Source: a bacterium (GTDB lineage: Bacteria > Sumerlaeota > Sumerlaeia > SLMS01). Taken from it: a stretch of 64,000 nucleotides of DNA. Positions 1 through 8,915 of this stretch are shown piece after piece. The notes under the pieces were generated by a model. That model saw only the letters and a program-made list of their open reading frames with translations. It was not told the origin of the DNA and ran no database searches. Numbering within the stretch: the stretch's first letter is position 1; the number at the start of each line of letters is the position of its first letter. The position numbers were made by a program, and so were the translations under genes. Where the stretch lies: assembly GCA_016125005.1 (NCBI GenBank), contig WGMQ01000012.1, positions 1 to 64,000 of the forward strand. The letters are read 5' to 3'.

Positions 1-836
1 CGTATAGACAGCGCCGCGATGCCCGCCACCGACACCCATCCAACGATACTCAGTATAGACAGCGGATCCCGCGGGATTCTGAGGTCGCTGAAGAAGATAC
101 CAAGGTAGGTCAGCGTCCTGGAGAGCGGCATCCAGTACCATCCGCCTCCGGCCGCGGCACCGCTCGCCGTGATGAAGTAGACAATCAATCCGATGGCTGG
201 AAACGCCATGAGGCTCGTTGCCCGTCGTTCGCGCGCCGCCTTCAACAGGACGGAAGCCCCCGTCAGGCCCACGACCGCCAGGAATACAAGCGGGTGGAAC
301 AATAGCACCAGCAACTGCCACACCCCCTGACGGACCAGGCCCAGTCTATTCCAATTGGCATCCAACAGTTCGTCGAAATCGAGCAGCGCGAAGATCGCCA
401 GCGGGATGGCGAAGTAGAAGTTCGTGTTTCCCAGCACATACTGCTGATTCATGGCCGCTGGAATCAGCAGCGCCGCTCCTCCCGAAATGGCTGCCCCAGA
501 AACGCGCTGGACCCGCCAGGCGAGCGCCGCAACCAGTGCCACATACAAACTCAGGAAGATGCGTCCGGCCAGTTCGACGGGCATCACCGTCGCCAAGCCC
601 CGCATCAAGAGATAGAAGCCTGAATAAGGACCGACCGTGAAGTGGGTCTCGAAGACCGCTGCGGGAAAGCGGTCGGGGTGCGCCAACACCTCCACCTGAA
701 AAAGGTGGCTCGCATAGTCCTGAAACGGAAGCAGGTCCAATGCCCAGATCGAGTATAGACAAACGCACGCCGCTAGTAGAAGGAGCGTCTTCACAACGCC
801 CGTCACGCTGCTGCCTGTTTTCGATAGCTCACTCAT
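1..836 (-). CDS. Multi-pass membrane protein, C-terminus cut off by window edge
   Basis: An open frame runs from an ATG at 836 off the left edge without a stop, giving at least 278 residues. The protein begins MSELSKTG and then alternates hydrophobic helices with short polar loops; at least six membrane segments are visible. The stretch LPFQDYASHLFQVEV after the first helix resembles the acidic loop after TM1 in bacterial GT-C-like membrane proteins of unknown substrate, so a lipid-linked sugar transferase is possible but not shown. It is divergent from the SGNH hydrolase gene at 961, with 124 bases between the starts. Three copies of the octamer GTATAGAC lie inside it (2-9, 53-60, 753-760). 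Confidence 0.75.
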   Translation of the reverse strand, partial: MSELSKTGSSVTGVVKTLLLLAACVCLYSIWALDLLPFQDYASHLFQVEVLAHPDRFPAAVFETHFTVGPYSGFYLLMRGLATVMPVELAGRIFLSLYVALVAALAWRVQRVSGAAISGGAALLIPAAMNQQYVLGNTNFYFAIPLAIFALLDFDELLDANWNRLGLVRQGVWQLLVLLFHPLVFLAVVGLTGASVLLKAARERRATSLMAFPAIGLIVYFITASGAAAGGGWYWMPLSRTLTYLGIFFSDLRIPRDPLSILSIVGWVSVAGIAALSI

Positions 837-960
837 GGCGGGCACCGTGCCGCCGCTGCCTGCAAAGGGAAATGGCAATTCTGCCGACCGGGAGATTATT
901 CTCCAACCGTTGCACCCGGCGCGTCACTTGCATATGAGACCGTTGTAAGGAGCCACTGCA

Positions 961-1884
961 GTGACACTCGTCCTCAAAATCGCCCTGGTTGTTGCTTCAC
1001 TTGCATTGCTGCTCGCCTCTCCCGAGCTGGCCGCAACCGCTCCGCTGCTGACATTGGCGGGGGCACTGGTCATCTGGTGGATGGACCAGGAGGAGCCCCC
1101 TCGACTCTACGCGTGGGGAGTCGTGCTGATGGGTGCTGCGGTCGCTGGGATGAAGGGGGCCCCCTTCATCCTGAGCACTGCGTTGGCGGGCGGTATCCTG
1201 TTCGGCCTAGAATGGATAACTCGTCGTCAACGGCGCGAAGATCCGTCGGGTGCCGCGCTGCTGATTGCGCTGGTCTGCACCGCGGGAATCGCCTTCGGAC
1301 TTTTCCATCAGGGGAGCGGCGGAGGCTCGGGCCTTGGGCAGGAACCGCGCCGCATCCTGGCCATCGGCGACAGCCTCACGTCGGGCCTTCCGGGTGAGGG
1401 TTATCGTCGCTGGCCCGACCTTGTCGGCGACTCGTTCGGCGCCTCCGTGGTCAACCTTTCCTACCCGGGCGATACGGTCTCGGAGTCGATTGATCGCTGG
1501 CAAAGCCAACTCGCCCCTCGCCGCTGGAATGCAACCGATCCGACCTGGCAGCCCGATCTGGTGGTGCTCGTGATCGGTGGCAACGACATTCGCGGGCGCG
1601 TGTCGCGCAGCCAACTCCGCGCGGATGTGGCTCGCTACGCCGCGACGCTCAAGGAGCAGAACGTCCCTGTCCTGCTGGTCAGCGTTCCCGGCGGACTGGT
1701 GACGGACGAATACTCTGGCGTCTGGCGCGAGGTCGCGGAGGAATACGGCCTCGCATGGATGAACGAGTCGATCCTGCGAACCATCTTCACAACGCCGTCG
1801 CTCACCTCGGACGGCATCCACTTCAACGCGGAAGGGCACCGGCGCTTTGCCGAGGCCGTGACCAAGCGCATCCGCGGAGGCTGA
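961..1884 (+). CDS. Membrane-anchored SGNH/GDSL-family hydrolase
   Basis: Esterase-like protein of 307 aa. About 110 N-terminal residues form three or four membrane helices, followed by an SGNH hydrolase domain. The nucleophile block is GDSL at residues 136-139, the oxyanion Asn sits in GGND at 206-209, and the catalytic Asp/His pair lies in SDGIHF (D284, H287), so all catalytic residues are present. The start is a GTG at 961 preceded by AAGGAG at 947-952. Its TGA directly abuts the ATG of the next gene, so the two are probably cotranscribed. The substrate is unknown; family members include lysophospholipases and carbohydrate esterases acting in the envelope. Confidence 0.85.
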   Translation: MTLVLKIALVVASLALLLASPELAATAPLLTLAGALVIWWMDQEEPPRLYAWGVVLMGAAVAGMKGAPFILSTALAGGILFGLEWITRRQRREDPSGAALLIALVCTAGIAFGLFHQGSGGGSGLGQEPRRILAIGDSLTSGLPGEGYRRWPDLVGDSFGASVVNLSYPGDTVSESIDRWQSQLAPRRWNATDPTWQPDLVVLVIGGNDIRGRVSRSQLRADVARYAATLKEQNVPVLLVSVPGGLVTDEYSGVWREVAEEYGLAWMNESILRTIFTTPSLTSDGIHFNAEGHRRFAEAVTKRIRGG

Positions 1885-2712
1885 ATGTTCGATCCCGCCC
1901 TATTCCTCGCCAACACGCCGACGCGCATCATGGCGGCGATCAACGTGAGCCCCGAATCGTTCTTCGGTGGATCGGTCGCTCGCGATGAGCAGGCCCTTGC
2001 CGACGCGGTTCGCCGCGCAGAGGAAGCAGGCGCTGCCATGATCGACATCGGTGCCATGTCGACCGCTCCCTACAAGGAGGCGCGTATAGACGAAGCCGAG
2101 GAAGTGGAACGGATGCGGTGGGCCGTGCAGGTGGCGTGCGGCGCGACGCGGCTTCCCATTAGCGCCGACACGCAGCGCCTCGGGGTCGCCCGGGCCGCGT
2201 TGGATGCGGGCGCGACGATCATCAACGACGTGAGCGCGCTCCAGATCGCACCCGCGATCGGCGCGCTCTGCGCGGAGCGCAGCGCGGGGCTGATCCTCAT
2301 GGCGAGCGAGCACGGTCCCATCGCAGAGCGCGATCAATCGCCCGGCGCTGTAGTCGGGCGACTTCTCTCGGAAGCCATCGCACGTGCCGTTGCCGCTGGA
2401 GTCCCCAGAACACATCTCTTGATCGATCCCGGCTTTGGCTTCTTCCGGCACCGGTCAAGGGCATGGTACGAATGGGACCTAGAACTACTCCGCCACCTCG
2501 ACGAGTGGCAACAAGAGGGCGTCGGCTCGTTGATCGGCGTGTCACGCAAGTCGCTGTTCAAGGAACTGCTAGGACGGGAGAAACCAGCGGACCGCCTAGC
2601 GGGATCGCTGGCAGTCGCCGCCTACGCGGTCTGGCACGGTGTCGAGTGGCTCCGCGTCCACGACGTGGCCGAGACCCGCGATGTGGTCCGCATGATGGAG
2701 CTGCTTCGCTAG
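1885..2712 (+). CDS. folP: Dihydropteroate synthase-like protein
   Basis: 275 aa with the pterin-binding TIM-barrel signature: MAAINVSPESFF near the N-terminus, then DIGAMST, an Asp in ISADTQR, INDVSAL, LIDPGFGF, GVSRKS and RVHDV at the C-terminus. These correspond to the successive strands that bind pterin pyrophosphate and p-aminobenzoate in FolP. Two motifs differ from the Escherichia coli form (NVTPDSFSDGG and DIGGESTRPG) and resemble archaeal DHPS-like proteins more. It starts immediately after the stop of the SGNH gene and ends base-to-base against the convergent glycosyltransferase. No other folate gene is nearby. A related pterin-binding role cannot be excluded. Confidence 0.82.
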   Translation: MFDPALFLANTPTRIMAAINVSPESFFGGSVARDEQALADAVRRAEEAGAAMIDIGAMSTAPYKEARIDEAEEVERMRWAVQVACGATRLPISADTQRLGVARAALDAGATIINDVSALQIAPAIGALCAERSAGLILMASEHGPIAERDQSPGAVVGRLLSEAIARAVAAGVPRTHLLIDPGFGFFRHRSRAWYEWDLELLRHLDEWQQEGVGSLIGVSRKSLFKELLGREKPADRLAGSLAVAAYAVWHGVEWLRVHDVAETRDVVRMMELLR

Positions 2713-3957
2713 TCAGCCGCCAAGCGCCACCAGTCGCTGGACCAAGCCGTCCCAGTCACAACCGGCCTTCATGCGCCCCGCGACGACCGCGGCCTGCTGT
2801 CTATACGACGGAGTCTCCAGCAGAGCGCGAAGCTCCCTCTCCACCGCAGGTTCCTTGAAACGATCCGATGGCAGCACCCGTCCGTTGCCGAGCCGCGCGA
2901 TCCGTTGCGCGTTATCGAATTGGTCGTGCGCCATCGGCATCACGAGTTGCGGGACGCCGGCGGCGCAGCACTGGGCCAGCGTGCCGATGCCTCCGTGATA
3001 AACAACGGCACAGGATCGCGCGAACAGGCGCTCGAAGGGAACGTAGCGAAGCGCCAGGATGCCGGGCGGCAGATCGCGCGGGACAGTGTCGGGCGACGGC
3101 GCGACGAAGACCGCGCGGCGCCCCAGAGCCTTGCAGGCAGTTAGGGCCTCCAGGAAAAACCGGGCGCACTGGACGTTGGCACTCCCCGGCGCGAAGGTGA
3201 TCGGCGCATCGCCCGCCGCAAGAAACTGTTCAAGCACTGGATCCAACGGAGCATCGCCCTGCTCTGTATAGACAGGAAATCCCGCGCTGAAATGGGGGTG
3301 CGGCCAGTCGCGTTGCGGTGCGGCGAACCAGTCGGGAAACATGGCCACTGTCAGATCGGGAGAGTGCAACCATCGGCTGAAGAGATCCCTCACGGGACGA
3401 TAGCCGCACGCCACGAACTCGGCGTTGAGCGCGCGGCCAAAGCGCTTATCCACGGCAAAGTCCATCAGTCTATACATGGCGCGAACCGCAAACGGCGGCA
3501 ACCGACGTAGGAAACCGACCTGTGGCGAAAGGAACGGCGGATCGAAGGCGCTCCAGAAAAGGCTCGGCGCCAGATGCACCGAGGCCACGGGCACGCGCTG
3601 CTGCTCACCTACGATTCGCGCCGCGAAGCCAAGCGACGATGCAACCAGCACGGTCGCGCCAGCGACGATTTCCTTCCGCAGCACCTCGATCGTCGGAGCC
3701 AGCCCCTTGGTCATCATCCCGAGGACGACCTCAAGTCCCCGGTCGCGATCCCAAAGTCGCGGATCCAGCAACACCCGATCATATTCTTCCACGGACCCCA
3801 GTGGCACACAACGGAGCCCACGCGCCTCGATAGCGGGCTGAAACTTCACGCTCGTGACGATCACGACCTCGTGTCCGCGCCCCTGAAGCTGCAACGCAAG
3901 CGCCATGAACGGATGAACGTCACCCGCACTACCGAACGTGGTGATGACGAACTTCAC
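2713..3957 (-). CDS. Glycosyltransferase, GT1 (MGT/UGT-like) family
   Basis: About 414 aa. It starts with KFVITTFGSAGDVHPFMALA, the N-terminal nucleotide-fold motif of GT1 enzymes, and near the C-terminus carries VVYHGGIGTLAQCCAAGVPQ followed by PMAHDQFDNA, the donor-binding HGGxGT block. These enzymes move sugar from a nucleotide sugar to small lipophilic acceptors. I chose the GTG at 3957 because it overlaps the TGA of the upstream gene as GTGA, a coupling arrangement; a longer frame reaches 4005. Three octamer copies lie inside it or at its 5' part (2799, 3266, 3468). The stop is adjacent to the folP stop with no gap. Confidence 0.85.
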   Translation of the reverse strand: MKFVITTFGSAGDVHPFMALALQLQGRGHEVVIVTSVKFQPAIEARGLRCVPLGSVEEYDRVLLDPRLWDRDRGLEVVLGMMTKGLAPTIEVLRKEIVAGATVLVASSLGFAARIVGEQQRVPVASVHLAPSLFWSAFDPPFLSPQVGFLRRLPPFAVRAMYRLMDFAVDKRFGRALNAEFVACGYRPVRDLFSRWLHSPDLTVAMFPDWFAAPQRDWPHPHFSAGFPVYTEQGDAPLDPVLEQFLAAGDAPITFAPGSANVQCARFFLEALTACKALGRRAVFVAPSPDTVPRDLPPGILALRYVPFERLFARSCAVVYHGGIGTLAQCCAAGVPQLVMPMAHDQFDNAQRIARLGNGRVLPSDRFKEPAVERELRALLETPSYRQQAAVVAGRMKAGCDWDGLVQRLVALGG

Positions 3958-4592
3958 GCGAGCGGATAGCCGATCCTGGCAACCTGCGTTCGTGCCGCGC
4001 CCCACTCGACATCCTCGCAGAGGGAAGTGGCCAGCGCCTCGTCGAGCGGCGTCGCGGCGAAGATCGCCTTGAGGGCCGCGGGGTCCAGCGCCAACTCGTG
4101 GTAGTCCTTCGCGAACAGGTAGTAGGCCTTGGCCCCCTGCTCGGCCACGCGCAGACGCTCGCGCCCCATGTCGATGCTATTCTTCCCCTCCATCATGAAA
4201 TCCAAAGCCTGCCACGCGCTGCCCGCCGTGGACCAGGCTAGGAACGACAGCTCGTGGGGCCGCAGGTCCGCATCGCGAAGGAAACGCAGCGCGGTCTCCG
4301 GGATCGGAACCGGCGGCTGCTTCACGAACCGGGCAAGCGCATCAGGCCCGAGTGAGGCGCGAGCCATGCTCACCTTCACGGCGACCGTGTCCCCCTCCTG
4401 CACCGCGAAGGCAAACCATCCGCTGCCGTCGCGTCGCTCGGCCATTGCCACACCCGGCTGCCACGCGGGCTGGAAGAAGTACTGGCGAAGCTCTGGGTCA
4501 GGACTCAGGATCGCATCCACAACCGCCGCCGCCCGCAGCCGCGCCATCACCGCCTCGGCGCCCGGCAACCAGTCGATTTCCCGGGTTTGCAT
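3954..4592 (-). CDS. Conserved-looking protein of unknown function
   Basis: About 212 aa from the ATG at 4592, which has CGGAG nine bases upstream; in-frame starts at 4613 and 4640 (GTG) are alternatives. It is soluble, mixed alpha/beta by composition, with no signal peptide and no motif I recognise. It includes an Ala/Arg-rich helix near the N-terminus and Trp- and Phe-rich stretches. Its TGA overlaps the GTG of the glycosyltransferase by four bases, so the two are probably translated together and may act on the same product. No function is assigned. Confidence 0.65.
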   Translation of the reverse strand: MQTREIDWLPGAEAVMARLRAAAVVDAILSPDPELRQYFFQPAWQPGVAMAERRDGSGWFAFAVQEGDTVAVKVSMARASLGPDALARFVKQPPVPIPETALRFLRDADLRPHELSFLAWSTAGSAWQALDFMMEGKNSIDMGRERLRVAEQGAKAYYLFAKDYHELALDPAALKAIFAATPLDEALATSLCEDVEWGAARTQVARIGYPLA

Positions 4593-4724
4593 CGCAAAAT
4601 GCTCCGTGATCATTTCGGGCGCGGGGTCATTCTCTCGCACCTACTGACATTAGGGCGCGCGAGACGCAGGTGCTCAACTGGATATTTCGCGCCCGCCTAA
4701 ATGCTCCTCCCCTCCATGTGAGGC

Positions 4725-4750
4725 GGGAGGCACTCGGTTGAGTACCTCCC
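4725..4750 (-). terminator. Hairpin downstream of the phosphodiester glycosidase gene
   Basis: GGGAGGCACTC and GAGTACCTCCC flank a GGTT loop; only one position mismatches. It sits about 30 bases after the stop of the minus-strand gene ending at 4783. No T-run follows, so it may be a weak terminator or an mRNA 3' stabiliser. Confidence 0.4.
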
Positions 4751-4782
4751 GTGATCTGTCGCATGGCCGGGTCTGGATGCGG

Positions 4783-6402
4783 TTACTGCGGTTCCAGCTT
4801 GATCGCATCGCCGACCACATAGCTGCCAGAGCTGGTCCAGCAAGAAAGCCGGACACGGTCCAGAGTGCCCGAGGCCATGTTGAAGGTTCCGAGCAGCACC
4901 CACGTCCCGTTGTTCTGTGTCTGGTTCACGCTCACGGTCGTCGAGCCGCCGGTGTGGACCACGACATAGGGAGCCGACGTGGCCCGATTGGGGTCTGCCG
5001 TCCATCGCGCATAGACCTTGTAGTTGCCGGCACTCGGCAGCGTGGCCCGCCAGGTGGCCGCGTCGCTAATGCTCGCCGTGGCACGAACGTGGTAGTTGGA
5101 GCCGTAGTACCCCGGGTTGGAGGTGCTCGGCACCCAGTTGGCCGACTTGACGAAGTTCGCGCCGGAATTGTCCTCGATCACGTCGTTGATGGCCGGTCCC
5201 TTATAGACGAATCGAACGGCGTCGGCGGAAACCACCTTGGTGGAGGACACGTTATCGGCCAGGGTGACCGTACCGGTGCTGCCGGCGTTGAAGGTGTATT
5301 CACCCAACAGGTTCCATTTGCTGCCGTTGGCCGTCTGGTTGGCGGGAATGAAAGACGTTCCCTGCGTGTGGGCGATCTGGTACTGGGCATCGGTGGGGCG
5401 ATTCGAGCCGGCAACCCACCAGGCATACACATCATAGCGCCCGGCCACGGGGAGACTCGGCGCCCACACGGCCTTGTCCGCGCCGGTGCCGCCGGTGTTG
5501 TAGCGTGAATTGGTGCCGTAGAAGCCGGAGCTGGCGCTCGTCAGCCAGTTCCCGCCGACCTCGGAGTAACCTGCCCCGCCATTGTCCGCGATGAAGCCAT
5601 CGGACCATACCGCAAGCGCCGAGGTAACGGAACGCTGCGTCCCGTCGGAGGGAGTGTTCAGGACACCGTTGGCTGAGCTCCAGGCAGTCGTCGAACCGCC
5701 CCCATCCAGGTTCATCGCCTCAATGCAGCCGAGGTTGATCATGTAGGAGGCCAGTTCGGAGAGCGTCATGCCGACACCCGCCGACGTGCGACCGTCGATC
5801 GTTACCATCAGCAGTTGATTGGAACTGGTGAATCCCACAGCCGTCCGAGGGTTCTTGCTCGCGTAGGAGGAATCGAAGCCCTCGCCCGTCAGCGTCACAT
5901 CGCTCGCCCCGGAGCTCACCAGGTTCGGCCCGCCACCCAGCGCATGATCGACGGCTGACCACGAATTTGTGGAAGCAACCCAGTCCACGTAGGGAGTGTA
6001 GCTGGAGGTGTTCTTCTTGAGTCCGAGCGTGGCGCGCGCCGGCTTGTACCCGGGGTTCGTGGCGCTCACGGCGCCGGAAATCTTGATCATCGAAAGGCTG
6101 GCGCACGAACCATCGAAAAATCCGCCGTTCACCGCCGCCAGTGCCTGGCTGCCGCTTGCCATCGAGGAAGTCGTGGCACAACCGCTGGAGGGCTTGATCG
6201 GCTGAATCCGCACGTTCGGATTATTCAAGTCCACCTGGATCACATTCACGGTCTGCTTGCCGCCATACAAGCTTGCATAAACTTGCTTCTTCCACACAAC
6301 TCCAGGACCCAGCGTCGTATCGGTCCATTGGGCAAGGCCCACAGTGGAAATCAACGCGAACATGATGCTGGCAAGAGCTACGGACCGATGAACAAGACTC
6401 AT
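4783..6402 (-). CDS. Secreted phosphodiester glycosidase (NAGPA-like) with two golvesin-type domains
   Basis: 539 aa with signal peptide MSLVHRSVALASIMFALISTVGLA, cleaved before QWTD. Residues about 40-290 form a phosphodiester glycosidase (NAGPA) domain: AAVNGGFFDG, ALGGGPNLV, NPRTAVGF, MNLDGGGSTTAW. Two tandem C-terminal repeats of about 125 aa follow, each starting DN(G/S)GA and containing VYAWW or VYARW and a terminal VxxDAVRF-like strand. They match the golvesin/Xly CBD-like module, a beta-sandwich probably binding surfaces or polysaccharide. Start 6402 was chosen for the signal peptide and the GGAAGGAAGG element just upstream. The family removes covering sugar phosphodiesters; the substrate here is unknown. 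Confidence 0.85.
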   Translation of the reverse strand: MSLVHRSVALASIMFALISTVGLAQWTDTTLGPGVVWKKQVYASLYGGKQTVNVIQVDLNNPNVRIQPIKPSSGCATTSSMASGSQALAAVNGGFFDGSCASLSMIKISGAVSATNPGYKPARATLGLKKNTSSYTPYVDWVASTNSWSAVDHALGGGPNLVSSGASDVTLTGEGFDSSYASKNPRTAVGFTSSNQLLMVTIDGRTSAGVGMTLSELASYMINLGCIEAMNLDGGGSTTAWSSANGVLNTPSDGTQRSVTSALAVWSDGFIADNGGAGYSEVGGNWLTSASSGFYGTNSRYNTGGTGADKAVWAPSLPVAGRYDVYAWWVAGSNRPTDAQYQIAHTQGTSFIPANQTANGSKWNLLGEYTFNAGSTGTVTLADNVSSTKVVSADAVRFVYKGPAINDVIEDNSGANFVKSANWVPSTSNPGYYGSNYHVRATASISDAATWRATLPSAGNYKVYARWTADPNRATSAPYVVVHTGGSTTVSVNQTQNNGTWVLLGTFNMASGTLDRVRLSCWTSSGSYVVGDAIKLEPQ

Positions 6403-6777
6403 CAGAGAGAACCTTCCTTCCTTTTCGGTATCGGAGGGAAGGTGCAAGAAGCGTGGCGGTTGTAACATCGCGCGTAAATCAAGCCATATCAATTACCAAT
6501 GAAAAACAACACAACCCCCAAGGCCCACAACCAATGTTGTTTACGGTCTCGTGAATACGCGATAAAGGCGCGGCCAAACGTGTCTATGGGCCGTGATTCA
6601 GGCAAACAGGTTGTATGGGTTCGCCACGGGAACCTGAGCCGGGGAATCTCATTTCCTGTTCCTGGGTTAGATAGTGGTGCAGGGTGGTCTTCTGGACCAC
6701 GGCGTTCCCCTCGGTGAGCCCAACCTGCTCCGTCTAGCTATGAGGCACTGCTTACAACGCGAAAGCCAGACTTTGAC
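6403..6777. other. Non-coding gap between two minus-strand genes
   Basis: No convincing gene. 6465-6560 is AT-rich compared with the surroundings and lies upstream of the glycosidase, so its promoter is probably here. A small hairpin (GTGGTC, loop, GACCAC) at 6684-6700 could serve as a 3' end for the nuclease-helicase transcript. A 72-codon plus-strand frame at 6499 has no ribosome site and no recognisable sequence. Confidence 0.5.
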
Positions 6778-8769
6778 TCAAAGGACCAACTCACTAAGCC
6801 CAATGGACCTCAGGTACTCCCAGATCGGATCGTAGAAGCACGGCAGGCGGGTCGGGTCCTCGGGATCGCCGGGGGGGATGAACAGGACCATGCCTTGTCG
6901 CGCTCTGGTCAGAAGCACGCGGTAGGCATTCTTGAGGTACCGTTGACGATCCTCTTTATGAACGCGCTTCCAGCTATCGCCGGAGAAGTCAAAGAACTCC
7001 CATCGGCCTTTGGTGTATCGGAGGTCTGCATCCCAGGCCACGCAGGTCCAATCCAGCTCCAAGCCCTGGACCTGGAACTCGGTGGCCGCGTCTTCGAGGT
7101 AGTAGCTTGATCGGATATCTGCCCGGTCGTTCAGGAACCACAGGACGGGATTGATGGTTGCGCGAATGTCGATGGCGTGCGGCTTGAGCCTCAAGGCTTT
7201 CGATGAGGCAACGATTCCGTAGCGCTCAGTTCCGCGCGCCATCCGGCGGAGCCATTGCCTGGCTTGATCGAGGGACCGTGTGATGAAGATCGGATATTGG
7301 TTTCGCAGCTTTGTGAATTCTTCGATCGCGGTTTGCGACTCAACCGCCAGGATCGACTTGATTAGCGTCGCGAGATTTTCTGCCCGAAAAGACCGCATCG
7401 ATGTGGCCAAGTGAAGACTGTCGTCGAAGTAGGTATTGGCGCGGGAGATGGCGCTCCCATGCACCCAGGCCGAACCGTACTCCGTATCGACCATGCGATC
7501 AGAAATGTAGACCTCCCAGTGGCTAAAGCGAGTTTCTAGCGGTTGGAGCCAGCCGTCGATGCCGGCCTCTCCCGTGTTGATCTCTTGGCCTCCCCCAACA
7601 AGGCAAACCACCAAACACCAATCAGGATGGCGATCGAGGTAGCCGAGGAGGAGTTCCGGCTCAGACTCTGTGAATCCACTCCGTTTTTTCTTCCGCAGCA
7701 TAAAGTTGGCGGTTTGGGTCGCATTCCAGGCTCTCTGGGCCTCATCGAAGATGACCACGCGATCAGCAGGTGGGCGTACCACATCGATGAGAGATTCGTC
7801 CCGAAAATGGTGGACGTTTTGGATGAAGGATTTGACGCCTTCAGCGATGCGACCTTTGCGGACGCTCTCACCCTTTTCTTTGCGCTGTGCGAACTCGTCA
7901 CGCGTCAGGGCTTCGCGCAACACTTCCACGAGGGGACCGTTTCCAGAAAGGAAGACGGCATGATCGCTCTCCTCGCGCTTCCGATTCGCGACATCCAGCC
8001 CAACCAGGGTCTTGCCAGCGCCTGGAACTCCCGTAACGAAGCAGATGATCTTCTTTCGCTCCGAGCGGGCTCGCTCGGCAAGTTGCTCGACTCTCCCCGA
8101 GGTCAGAGCGAGATTCATAGCGCCCGCATCGGACCGCGCGATGTCTTCAACAGAATGGTTGGAGTAGAGCGCGCGCGCGGCCTCAACGATTGTCGGGGTT
8201 GGTCGATAAGCGCCCTCCATCCAATCGTCGCTGGTGGCACCGGTAGATTCTGTGCGGAGAGAGTCCGAAATCATCCGAAGCATGGGCGGTAATCCTGCCC
8301 GGCCACAACGCATGGGCTCAAAGACTCCGTCAGCGCGAGACGGCGGCAACGCGAGGTCACTGCCCTCAACCTCGGTCGCACAAAGGATCGGAAAGATCGG
8401 GAGGTGGTGACTCGTTTCGTGAAAGTTCTTAAGGTCGAGCGCGTAGTCCCAAACTTGCAACAAGTCCTTGGAGTGAAACTCCCTCGCACCCACTTTGAAC
8501 TCGATGAGCAGCAGCGCGGAGCGATGAAACACCAGCACGTCGATTCGTCGTCCCATACGGGGGATCGAGAACTCCCAAAAAATCGTGCCTCGCATGCCGC
8601 GGAGTGCCTCCGCCAGCAGGTCATATTGAATCATCCAGGCATCGCGCTGAGACGCTTCAACAGCGCGATTCGCATTCGAAAGAAGCCGTCCAAGTACGCG
8701 GTCGGGGCCACCGAGGAGAAAGTCCTCGATCCGGTCGTGATACCAAGCCCTGGAGAGGATGCCCGCCAT
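6778..8769 (-). CDS. PD-(D/E)XK-like nuclease fused to DUF2075 (Schlafen group 3-like) helicase
   Basis: 663 aa. An N-terminal module contains RRIDVLVF then LLLIEFKVG, giving D77, E90 and K92 in the D-x(n)-ExK arrangement of restriction-type nucleases. The rest is a superfamily 1-like ATPase of the DUF2075 type: Walker A GVPGAGKT (about 247-254), Walker B VVIFDEAQRAW and the C-terminal motif NAYRVLLTRARQG. Start 8769 (ATG) follows GGGAGGTGA with good spacing; a TTG 18 bases upstream would leave no room for that site. GC content looks lower than in neighbouring genes. Such proteins occur in accessory and defence contexts, but no partner gene is adjacent here. Confidence 0.85.
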   Translation of the reverse strand: MAGILSRAWYHDRIEDFLLGGPDRVLGRLLSNANRAVEASQRDAWMIQYDLLAEALRGMRGTIFWEFSIPRMGRRIDVLVFHRSALLLIEFKVGAREFHSKDLLQVWDYALDLKNFHETSHHLPIFPILCATEVEGSDLALPPSRADGVFEPMRCGRAGLPPMLRMISDSLRTESTGATSDDWMEGAYRPTPTIVEAARALYSNHSVEDIARSDAGAMNLALTSGRVEQLAERARSERKKIICFVTGVPGAGKTLVGLDVANRKREESDHAVFLSGNGPLVEVLREALTRDEFAQRKEKGESVRKGRIAEGVKSFIQNVHHFRDESLIDVVRPPADRVVIFDEAQRAWNATQTANFMLRKKKRSGFTESEPELLLGYLDRHPDWCLVVCLVGGGQEINTGEAGIDGWLQPLETRFSHWEVYISDRMVDTEYGSAWVHGSAISRANTYFDDSLHLATSMRSFRAENLATLIKSILAVESQTAIEEFTKLRNQYPIFITRSLDQARQWLRRMARGTERYGIVASSKALRLKPHAIDIRATINPVLWFLNDRADIRSSYYLEDAATEFQVQGLELDWTCVAWDADLRYTKGRWEFFDFSGDSWKRVHKEDRQRYLKNAYRVLLTRARQGMVLFIPPGDPEDPTRLPCFYDPIWEYLRSIGLSELVL

Positions 8770-8915
8770 CCTCTTGTCACCTCCCAAAATCTTCGTCGGT
8801 CAATTACGGGTAACAGGACTGCCCATAAGGACGGCGGGGACAAGACTAAGGTTGGCCACATTCCTCCCATGCTTTTCCCCCTTGCGTCCAAGCAAAGAAA
8901 AGGCGAACCACCACC

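Noticed and set aside
753-760. GTATAGAC read as a -10 promoter element
   Set aside because: Although TATAGA resembles a -10 box, all copies lie inside genes, in both orientations and without -35 partners at a set distance.
6499-6717. 72-codon frame upstream of the glycosidase gene
   Set aside because: No ribosome site; it covers a likely promoter region and has no recognisable sequence.
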